DNA from: Candidatus Methanophagales archaeon
Lineage (GTDB): Archaea > Halobacteriota > Syntropharchaeia > Alkanophagales > Methanospirareceae
Length of the DNA: 7,183 bases
Direction of reading: 5' to 3'
Assembly (NCBI GenBank): GCA_030668065.1
Contig: DAOUUS010000079.1
Coordinates: 1 to 7,183, forward strand
Within the stretch, counting starts at the first letter, position 1. Each line of letters begins with the position of its first letter. Under the pieces are notes generated by a model. It searched no databases. It was not told where the DNA came from and saw only the letters and a program-made list of their open reading frames with translations. Below are positions 1 through 5,115 of the stretch, piece by piece. The position numbers and the translations under genes are program-made.

Positions 1-401
1 CCTCGCGTGCCTTCCGGGAACGCATGCCTAAGAGAATTAGAGACAAGCTCGTTGAGGATCAACCCGCAGGGTGTTGCGGTATTAACATCCAGAGAAACAT
101 CGTTAATTCTTGTCTTCAGTTTAATATCCGCCGGATGAACGTTATACAGATCGAACAACTGAACGGTAAGGCCCTGGATATATTCATTAACGTCAATTCT
201 TGACATATCCGGGGATTGGTACAGTTTCTCATGCACGAGTGCCATTGAGTTGACACGACTCAGGCAATTCGTAAAAAGTGCCTGGGCTTCTTTATTCTTT
301 ATATGCCGCGATTGCAAACGGATTAAACTGGCTATTACTTGCATATTATTCTTTACACGATGATGAATTTCCTTCAATAACACTTCTTTTTCTTTCAGAG
401 C
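1..401 (-). pseudogene. C-terminal piece of the sensor kinase: HisKA_2 and start of HATPase (partial)
   Basis: Translated by hand in the same frame as the GAF piece, directly after its TGA stop. It reads ALKEKEVLLKEIHHRVKNN (about 401-345), the H-box of the HisKA_2 family; the His before Arg (362-360) is the expected phosphoacceptor. The second dimerisation helix follows, with RVNSMALVHEKLY. Near the left edge, LILNELVSNSLRHAFPEG (about 63-10) is the N-box of a GHKL ATPase domain, with its Glu, Asn and His residues. The ATP-lid and G boxes would lie outside the window. No good start codon or ribosome site lies between the stop and the H-box, so independent translation is unlikely. Confidence 0.75.
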
Positions 402-890
402 TCATTCTATCTGTGCCTCAGCAGTTATACGGGCAATTGCGCTTCCTATTTGGGTAGCTATCGTTTCAAGCTTTTTAATCTCGTCTAAGGACATACCCAA
501 TTTACGATATTGTGTGTAGATTGGCTTGCCGGTCATTATTAGCCGAGCTCTTTCTGAATCTGAATCATAGTGCGATGCTTTGTCAATAAAATCAGACGAC
601 AAGCCTTTATGTAGTGCAAGGTCTATAGTTCCAGATGCTTTGTCCACCAGATAAATTCCACCGCAATCCATTCCTGAAACGTGGATGGCAGCATCAAGGC
701 ATAGTTGCAGCGTCTCTTCAAGTCTGGACGCATTGCTAAGCGCTAGTCCAAGATCGCGTTGTGTTCGTATCAAATCATCCATACGCTTCCGCTCGGTGAT
801 GTCGTGGAGTACCTCGAACAACTGATACAACCTTCCCCTCCGAGTTTCTGACTGGTGAGCAACTGACGATAAAATGTACTTGAGTTCCAT
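402..890 (-). CDS. Middle piece of the sensor kinase: PAS exit and shortened GAF domain
   Basis: Only the part from about 815 down to 402 is meaningful; the first 25 residues of the open frame are the out-of-frame shadow of the PAS domain. It begins EVLHDITERKRMDDLIRTQ, the standard PAS-to-next-domain linker, and continues into a GAF-like domain (about residues 44-156) with SGMDCGGIYLVD, ALHKGLSSDF and GKPIYTQY. The last GAF helix, LETIATQIGSAIARI, follows directly on MSLDEIKK at residue 140. In related archaeal kinases the central beta strands (a LRALAVIPI-type strand and a following NVASH-type strand) lie between these points, so this domain has probably lost its ligand-pocket core. The frame ends at TGA 404-402, with clear HisKA_2 sequence immediately after it. 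As a separate protein it would have neither a phosphoacceptor nor an ATPase. Confidence 0.65.
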   Translation of the reverse strand: MELKYILSSVAHQSETRRGRLYQLFEVLHDITERKRMDDLIRTQRDLGLALSNASRLEETLQLCLDAAIHVSGMDCGGIYLVDKASGTIDLALHKGLSSDFIDKASHYDSDSERARLIMTGKPIYTQYRKLGMSLDEIKKLETIATQIGSAIARITAEAQIE

Positions 891-1524
891 CTTTTAAGAT
901 GCCCGGTTCTTCCGCTGTCATTGCAACTCCGTTTACATACGTTTCTCGGGCAATACAATCAGGACACGGCTCTTTCAGCCATTTGTACGTCTCGTAGCAC
1001 TTTCTGCCGTTAACCGCTCCGTACTGATTCACGGCGATCTCGTTTGACCATGTGACATTCTGGTCTCTATCCAGAACAATAACGGCATCGCCGATGCCAT
1101 CAAGAATCGCCCGTTGCTTCTCCTGCGCTTCTCTTAGCTCGCCCGTGCGCTCTTCTACCCGGTGCTCCAGAGTCTTGCTCAGTTTATCCTCCAGTATCTG
1201 CCACTTTTCGTTCAGGATGGAAACTACTGTACCAACAATCACAAACATGAGTGCCCTCGTCACGTCCGCATCGAGGGGTGTATCAAGTGGGCTTAGGACA
1301 TGCGAAATTAACAACAGCAAAGCAAGGAATACTGCAACCGCTATACCCTTACGTGACCACCACAAACCCGCGAGGATGATGGGTACATAGAATATATGAG
1401 TAAAGATAATTTCAATCTTCAAGATAAACTGGAAATAAAAGGTTGCCAGCAGACAGAAGATCAGCAGGAAAACCATAACGGTAATTTTGTACGATTCTCC
1501 TAGTTCTAATCTCTTTTGACGCAT
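775..1524 (-). CDS. N-terminal piece of the sensor kinase: membrane sensor, coiled coil, PAS
   Basis: This 249-residue frame begins at ATG 1524-1522. Hydrophobic stretches at about residues 14-36, 37-54, 60-78 and 90-104 give probably four membrane spans, including the FTHIFYVPIILAG segment often found in archaeal and bacterial sensor kinases. Residues 107-140 (LEDKLSKTLEHRVEERTGEL) form a charged coiled-coil linker. A PAS domain follows at about 136-236, starting AILDGIGDAVIVLDRDQNV. It carries Cys176, Cys187 and Cys190 (CYETY, then EPCPDC), a cysteine pattern recurrent in PAS domains of methanogens. The last 13 residues (RGTPRHHRAEAYG) are out of frame and are not real protein; the true continuation is in the neighbouring frame from about 815. 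There is no Shine-Dalgarno sequence before the start, and a TATA-like box about 30 bases upstream suggests a leaderless transcript. Confidence 0.75.
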   Translation of the reverse strand: MRQKRLELGESYKITVMVFLLIFCLLATFYFQFILKIEIIFTHIFYVPIILAGLWWSRKGIAVAVFLALLLLISHVLSPLDTPLDADVTRALMFVIVGTVVSILNEKWQILEDKLSKTLEHRVEERTGELREAQEKQRAILDGIGDAVIVLDRDQNVTWSNEIAVNQYGAVNGRKCYETYKWLKEPCPDCIARETYVNGVAMTAEEPGILKDGTQVHFIVSCSPVRNSEGKVVSVVRGTPRHHRAEAYG

Positions 1525-1545
1525 GTTATGCCATAGATTTTTTGG

Positions 1546-1610
1546 AGGACGTATAATGCTATAGGACGTCCTTATATTGAAAATTTACCTTTTTAATTGG
1601 TGGGCGTCCT
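1546..1610. promoter_or_regulatory. Putative promoter/operator of the kinase gene: TATA-like box with repeated AGGACGT elements
   Basis: On the minus strand, GCATTATAC (plus 1551-1559) sits about 30 bases before the kinase ATG, a reasonable position for an archaeal TATA box driving a leaderless message. Around it are AGGACGT at 1546-1552, the perfect 10-base palindrome AGGACGTCCT at 1563-1572 (17 bases after the first copy) and GGGCGTCCT at 1602-1610. Repeated half-sites flanking a TATA box suggest a transcription-factor operator. The repeats are seen directly; the regulatory role is inferred. Confidence 0.4.
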
Positions 1611-1711
1611 ACAAACTATCAGTTATAATACGACCTCTCCGTACTTTAGTGGCTATTCCGGCGAGATTTCGCCAATGCTTTACAACCACCGCCCCTAGAG
1701 GGAGTACAGCA

Positions 1712-1737
1712 CAAAGTAAGTATATTAACTCACTTTG
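1712..1737 (-). terminator. Stem-loop downstream of the PEGA gene
   Basis: The arms CAAAGTAAGT (1712-1721) and ACTCACTTTG (1728-1737) flank a 6-base loop, ATATTA. The single DNA mismatch becomes a G-U pair in minus-strand RNA, so a transcript reading out of the PEGA gene, whose stop is 15 bases upstream, forms a full 10-pair stem. No T-run follows, so this may be a 3' end stabiliser rather than a true terminator. A second, small hairpin (GGCGA, GATT, TCGCC) lies at 1660-1673. The rest of the 1525-1751 spacer, apart from the kinase promoter region, shows nothing I can identify. Confidence 0.35.
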
Positions 1738-1751
1738 CCCCAATGCCGTGC

Positions 1752-3548
1752 TTAACGTTTCTTATACCTGCGCATTTTCGCTACAATAATACCACTTATA
1801 ATCAGCGCACATATAGCAAACACCCCTGAGGTAGCGGTAGATTCTGGCGTGGGCGTGGGCGCGGGACCTTTAGCCATTACCGCAGATACGGGCTGCGAAC
1901 TGCCTGAAGTCACCTCTACATTTGTTGTCCAATCAGAATAACCGTCCAGTTTTAGTTCTACCGTATGAGCCCCGGTGGGCACATCCGGGATAGTAACCGG
2001 AGTTACGCCTTTGTATGCGTTATCTAAGTACACATTTGCGCCTGATGGCTCAGAACTGACAGAGATTGTACCGGTTGTGGGTGTCGCTTTTGGTACTAAC
2101 GTTGCAGATACGGCTGCTGTTTCGCCCGGGTTTACACCTACACTCGTTGACCAATCTTCATAACCCGCAAGAGTGAGTTCAATTACGTGAGTACCCGGAT
2201 TTACATCCGGAATCGTGCAGGGCGTTCTTAATACGCCATTATAGCTTATACCATCCAGCGACTTGACGTATGCACCAGATGGCGTTGAAGAGACCGATAT
2301 AGCACCCGGTGTTTGTGACGATTTCACGGTCAAAGAGCCATATACGTCCGCGGTGCGTCCTGATGCTACATTAACAGAGGTTGACCAGTCATAGTAGCCA
2401 CTGTACCGTAATTTTATTATATGCGTTCCCTTTGAAACACCCGAAATAGTTTTTGGTGTTATAAAGCCAGTATAGTCACCGTCCAGGTCTATATATGCCT
2501 TGGAAGGCGAAGAAGTGACTGATATGGATCCAGGTGAGCTGACGGGGTCCAATGTTATATCCACGTATGAAGTACTGCCTGCTGATACGTCTACATCTTG
2601 TGACTGGCTATGGTAACCCGAAAGAGAGAGCGTAATTCTATGCCAGCCAACCGGGACATTCGATATGGTAACGGTCGTAGTCCCTTTATATGCACCGTCC
2701 ATGCGGACTTCTGCACTGGAAGGAGACGAAGTAACGCGGATATAACCATTTTTCGGCGCGGGTGGGCATGACAATGACAGGGATACGTAAGCCGTGTCGC
2801 CTGCTGTTACCTGTACACTTGTTGAACGGTCCTCGCAACCTTCACGAGAGACTCTGATTGTATGTTTCCCGGGAGACACGTCATTAATAGTGAGTGTTGT
2901 CGTTCCCTTGTATGTACCATCTAAGTAAACAGACGCCCCGGAAGGCGAAGAAGTAACTTTGACAGAGCCTGTGGTTGGTTTTGGCGTGGGTGTGGGTGTA
3001 GGTGCCGGGAACTCATGGTGTACATTAGCAGTCCTGCCTGCTTCTACTCTTACCGAGGTTGACCAATCGGGATAACCTTCGAGTTTTAGCGCTATTGTAT
3101 GTGTGCCGGCTGCAACATCTGGTATCGTATCTGGTGTTTTATCCATCATACCACTCCATTGACCATCTAACCCTATCGCGGCACCTGACGGGTTAGAACT
3201 GACTTGGATAGACCCTGTTGCTGCGGGTGTTGGTGTTGGATCCGGCGTCAAAGTTCCATGTACTTCTGATATTCCGCCAGCCGTTACATCTACCGAGGTT
3301 GACCAATCCTGATAACCGTCATGTGAGAGCTTAATCGTATGGGTACCGGGGGACGTTGTAATCGTGGTTGGTGTTATTGACATAGGACCAACAGCCCTTT
3401 CGCCATCGAATTCTATCATGGCTCCCGTGGGGTCCGAAGTGATTTTGATAGTCCCTTTGTCTTCCTGACCCGCTGCAATGCCAAGTACACAACCACATAG
3501 AACGACTATTGTTACTAATTTTAATATCCTATTCCTATTCATATCCAT
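1752..3548 (-). CDS. Seven-repeat PEGA-domain surface protein, membrane-anchored
   Basis: A 598-residue exported protein. Residues 1-27 form a signal peptide: basic NRNR, a hydrophobic core LVTIVVLCGCVLG, and likely cleavage after AAG. Seven PEGA domains follow (about 32-101, 113-181, 194-261, 269-335, 341-410, 416-485, 494-560), each with the pattern SSxPSGAxVxLDG, a TI-DV turn, GTHTIxLxxxGYxDWSTSV and a closing strand. Thr-Pro linkers (for example PTPTP) separate some repeats and precede the C-terminal span, residues 573-590, which ends in KMRRYKKR. That end resembles archaeal sorting tails but lacks a PGF-type motif, so I infer a retained membrane anchor. PEGA domains are beta-sandwich modules of archaeal and bacterial surface proteins, presumably structural or adhesive; the ligand is unknown. 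ATG 3548 is chosen because AGAGGAGA lies 9 bases upstream; a second ATG two codons later is possible. Confidence 0.9.
   Translation of the reverse strand: MDMNRNRILKLVTIVVLCGCVLGIAAGQEDKGTIKITSDPTGAMIEFDGERAVGPMSITPTTITTSPGTHTIKLSHDGYQDWSTSVDVTAGGISEVHGTLTPDPTPTPAATGSIQVSSNPSGAAIGLDGQWSGMMDKTPDTIPDVAAGTHTIALKLEGYPDWSTSVRVEAGRTANVHHEFPAPTPTPTPKPTTGSVKVTSSPSGASVYLDGTYKGTTTLTINDVSPGKHTIRVSREGCEDRSTSVQVTAGDTAYVSLSLSCPPAPKNGYIRVTSSPSSAEVRMDGAYKGTTTVTISNVPVGWHRITLSLSGYHSQSQDVDVSAGSTSYVDITLDPVSSPGSISVTSSPSKAYIDLDGDYTGFITPKTISGVSKGTHIIKLRYSGYYDWSTSVNVASGRTADVYGSLTVKSSQTPGAISVSSTPSGAYVKSLDGISYNGVLRTPCTIPDVNPGTHVIELTLAGYEDWSTSVGVNPGETAAVSATLVPKATPTTGTISVSSEPSGANVYLDNAYKGVTPVTIPDVPTGAHTVELKLDGYSDWTTNVEVTSGSSQPVSAVMAKGPAPTPTPESTATSGVFAICALIISGIIVAKMRRYKKR
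1869..3455 (-). repeat. Seven tandem PEGA-encoding repeats, about 200-230 bases each
   Basis: Approximate unit positions on the minus strand: 3455-3246, 3212-3006, 2969-2766, 2744-2544, 2528-2319, 2303-2094 and 2069-1869. Repeats 1, 2, 5 and 6 share GYxDWSTSV. Repeats 3 and 4 share YKGTTTxTI and have lost the DWSTSV core (EDRSTSV and HSQSQDV). Repeat 7 is closest to repeats 3 and 4 at its start (AYKGVTPVTI), with DWTTNV later. The units are diverged at the DNA level, so this is an old repeat array with no sign of very recent slippage. Confidence 0.8.
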
Positions 3549-3557
3549 ATTTCTCTC

Positions 3558-3565
3558 TCTCCTCT
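3558..3565 (-). promoter_or_regulatory. Ribosome-binding site of the PEGA gene
   Basis: AGAGGAGA on the minus strand, ending 9 bases before ATG 3548. It is followed by further GA repeats and decides the start of the frame. Confidence 0.6.
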
Positions 3566-3603
3566 TAGATAAATCCGTTTTATGTGTATATCATAGGAGG
3601 TTA

Positions 3604-3617
3604 CATATAAGCTTTTC
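3604..3617 (-). promoter_or_regulatory. Putative TATA/BRE promoter of the PEGA gene
   Basis: The minus strand reads CGAAAAG followed by CTTATATG: a purine-rich BRE-like stretch next to a TATA-like box, about 60 bases before the ATG. Initiation about 25 bases downstream would give a leader of roughly 35 bases carrying the ribosome site. This is the best promoter candidate in the 3549-3755 spacer, and nothing else stands out there. Confidence 0.4.
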
Positions 3618-3755
3618 GCTACATGTGCGTTTGATGCTTGTTATTTACACACGACAAATTCGGGAAGTGTCCTAACAAAGAAAGGGTATTACGACTCGCA
3701 AATTCAGAAAAGCGATTTAACCCTGCGTTATTCACGATTACCCGGTTGTTAAAGA

Positions 3756-4619
3756 TTACACACTTGAAATCATCGTGCCCGTGCCCTTATCCGTGAACAA
3801 CTCCAGCAAGAGAGTATGAGGTTTTCGACCATCTATTATGTGTGCCGTGACGCCGCACGAAGTCGCTTTTAAACAGCCCTCCATTTTTGGTATCATTCCT
3901 TCACCAATAACGCCCGTTGCCATGAGTTCCTTTATCTCTTCGTGTGTCACCTGCGGAATCAATGTTGAACTGTCCGCGGTATCTCGTAACAATCCCGGGA
4001 CGTCAGTGAGCAATATCAGCTTCTCCGCATTTATTGCACACGCGATCTCACCGGCAACTGAATCGGCATTCACGTTAAAGCTGTTTCCTGCATTATCCAC
4101 TGCGATTGGCGATATTACGGGTATATAATCTCGCGCTGTTGTAATCTCAATTATTTCCACGTTTATCTTTTCTGTTTCGCCAACCCATCCGAGGTCAATC
4201 TCCTCGCCTTCCACATTCTGTTTCCGTTTCTTCTTCGCCACTATTAACTTGCCATCGTTACCCGACAAACTGATGCCCTTACCGCCGTGTTTCCCGATTA
4301 GCGATACTATGCGTTCGTTAACGCTACCCACGAGTACCATCCGTGCTATCTCCAGCGTTTCGTCATCTGTGATACGAAGCCCATCAATAAACTTGGGTTT
4401 CTTTCCCAGCTTCTCCATCATCCTCGTTATCTCCGGACCACCGCCATGCACAATCACAGGATTTAGACCCACGAATCTAAGTAGAACAATGTCCTGCGTG
4501 ATACAGTCCATGATGCTCTCGTCAACTAACGCATGCCCGCCGACCTTTATTACCACTTTCGAGCCGTAGAATCTGCGGATATACGGCAACGCTTCTATAA
4601 GTATCTCTTCTTTCTTCAT
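3756..4619 (-). CDS. argB: Acetylglutamate kinase
   Basis: The enzyme phosphorylates N-acetyl-L-glutamate with ATP, the second step of arginine biosynthesis via acetylated intermediates, in the cytoplasm. The 287-residue length is normal for the family. Amino-acid-kinase motifs are complete: VVIKVGGHAL near the N-terminus (ATP phosphate binding), VIVHGGGPEI (substrate Gly loop), SLSGNDGKLI, VNADSVAGEIA, KLILLTDVPGLL, IPKMEGCLKAT and the end IIDGRKPHTLLLELFTDKGTGTMI. The short N-terminal helix before the first strand (EALPYIRRFYG) is typical of hexameric, arginine-inhibited enzymes and absent from the E. coli type, so feedback control is likely but inferred. The open frame extends 25 residues further, to an ATG at 4694, but that would include the likely promoter. 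The start MKKEEI at 4619 matches family N-termini; only a weak ribosome site (AGGCA) precedes it. No other arg genes are visible beside it. Confidence 0.93.
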   Translation of the reverse strand: MKKEEILIEALPYIRRFYGSKVVIKVGGHALVDESIMDCITQDIVLLRFVGLNPVIVHGGGPEITRMMEKLGKKPKFIDGLRITDDETLEIARMVLVGSVNERIVSLIGKHGGKGISLSGNDGKLIVAKKKRKQNVEGEEIDLGWVGETEKINVEIIEITTARDYIPVISPIAVDNAGNSFNVNADSVAGEIACAINAEKLILLTDVPGLLRDTADSSTLIPQVTHEEIKELMATGVIGEGMIPKMEGCLKATSCGVTAHIIDGRKPHTLLLELFTDKGTGTMISSV

Positions 4620-4658
4620 ACGCGCTTGCCTACATAAGAGAACATGTGCTAAGAGTAA

Positions 4659-4682
4659 CTTAATTACGATAAATATATTAAG
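4659..4682. promoter_or_regulatory. Possible bidirectional promoter box between argB and the 129-residue gene
   Basis: An AT-rich TATA-like core, GATAAATATATTAAGG (from about 4669), is bracketed by the inverted repeat CTTAAT (4659-4664) and ATTAAG (4677-4682). Initiation about 25 bases to either side would give leaders of about 25-30 bases for both argB and the plus-strand gene. Because the box is nearly symmetric, one site could serve both directions, or two overlapping boxes could be used. This is inferred from position and composition only. Confidence 0.4.
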
Positions 4683-4714
4683 GTCATTGCCCAATTGTAA
4701 ACATAGCCGTGATT

Positions 4715-4721
4715 AGGGGGT
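4715..4721 (+). promoter_or_regulatory. Ribosome-binding site of the 129-residue gene
   Basis: AGGGGGT lies 4 bases before ATG 4726. It is the clearest start signal in this divergent spacer and supports that start. Confidence 0.5.
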
Positions 4722-4725
4722 AACG

Positions 4726-5115
4726 ATGAGGCATAGTAGACATAGTAGAAGGAGAAAAAAGCCGAAACTATCTAAATACGATTTGGAGCGTGTAGCATAT
4801 GGTTTGGACAAATTTGGTGATTTGTACGTGACGATGGGTGAGCTAGAAGGAGAAGTAGGCGATTTGGGCAACTTCATGCGAAAGGTTGAGCGAAGTGACC
4901 CCCTGGAAATGCTTTTAGCAATAGATGCCGACCCGGAATTATCAGATAAAGCGGATTCACTTCTCGAGGGGTTCCTGAATCTTTCATCGCTACTGGAAAT
5001 TGACCTGTCTGAAATGGAGCCCGGAGAAAAGATAGAAGTGGGTGGTAGGCTTAAGGAGTTAGCAGATTTGTTTATGGCTGTTGCGGAACGCATGGAGAAT
5101 AGGGCTGATTTTTAA
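4726..5115 (+). CDS. Hypothetical 129-residue protein with basic tail and acidic helical body
   Basis: I do not recognise a family. The first 14 residues are strongly basic (RHSRHSRRRKKPK) and include a tandem 9-base duplication, CATAGTAGA twice at 4732-4749, encoding HSR-HSR. The remaining 115 residues are acidic and appear mostly helical, with Leu/Met-rich segments such as LDKFGDLYVTMGELEGEVGDL and RLKELADLFMAVAERMEN. There is no signal peptide, membrane span or cysteine. A basic tail on an acidic helical body would fit a small nucleic-acid-associated or ribosome-associated protein, but that is speculation. It is probably a real gene: it has a strong ribosome site, full-length open frame and sensible composition, and it fills the gap between argB (divergent) and the isomerase gene (convergent). 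The minus-strand open frame over the same region is Ser/Pro-rich and looks like a shadow. Confidence 0.7.
   Translation: MRHSRHSRRRKKPKLSKYDLERVAYGLDKFGDLYVTMGELEGEVGDLGNFMRKVERSDPLEMLLAIDADPELSDKADSLLEGFLNLSSLLEIDLSEMEPGEKIEVGGRLKELADLFMAVAERMENRADF

Larger units (their letters stand above)
1..1524 (-). pseudogene. Broken membrane-bound PAS-GAF-HisKA_2 sensor histidine kinase (partial at left edge)
   Basis: Three adjacent minus-strand segments read as one sensor kinase: membrane region, coiled coil, PAS, GAF, HisKA_2 dimerisation/phosphoacceptor domain, then the beginning of the ATPase domain, which continues beyond position 1. Seen directly: the PAS segment changes frame near 816, where omitting one base (C on the coding strand) joins SVV to EVLHDITERKR, the normal PAS exit sequence; a TGA at 404-402 interrupts the linker just before the HisKA_2 domain; and the GAF domain passes straight from SLDEIKK to LETIATQIG. 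From family knowledge, such kinases have about 35-40 more residues at that point. The TGA is one transition from CGA (Arg), giving the usual linker IERALKEKE. Inference: a decayed gene, or one damaged by sequencing or assembly error. If intact it would autophosphorylate on His and signal to a response regulator not visible here. Confidence 0.8.

Noticed and set aside
402..404. Selenocysteine or other recoding at the kinase TGA.
   Set aside because: The position is a variable linker normally holding Arg or Glu, the same gene has a frameshift and a deletion, and I see no obvious stem-loop supporting recoding. Nonsense mutation or sequencing error is simpler.
1621..1705. Possible remnant of an IS200/IS605-type element end (hairpin at 1660-1673 and CCCCTAGAGGG at 1693-1703) in the spacer after the PEGA gene.
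   Set aside because: Only two small hairpin-like motifs; no TnpA or TnpB coding sequence, no matching left end and no target site evidence. A search of an IS database would decide.
3478..3675. Plus-strand frame across the PEGA promoter.
   Set aside because: It is antisense to the signal peptide and promoter region, with no ribosome site or recognisable sequence.
4620..4694. Longer argB start at ATG 4694.
   Set aside because: The added 25 residues include a hydrophobic stretch unlike family N-termini and would be encoded by the likely promoter and leader; MKKEEI at 4619 fits the family.
4713..5093. Minus-strand 126-residue frame opposite the 129-residue gene.
   Set aside because: Ser/Pro-rich shadow composition with a terminal Leu/Cys run, no ribosome site; the plus-strand frame has a clear start signal.
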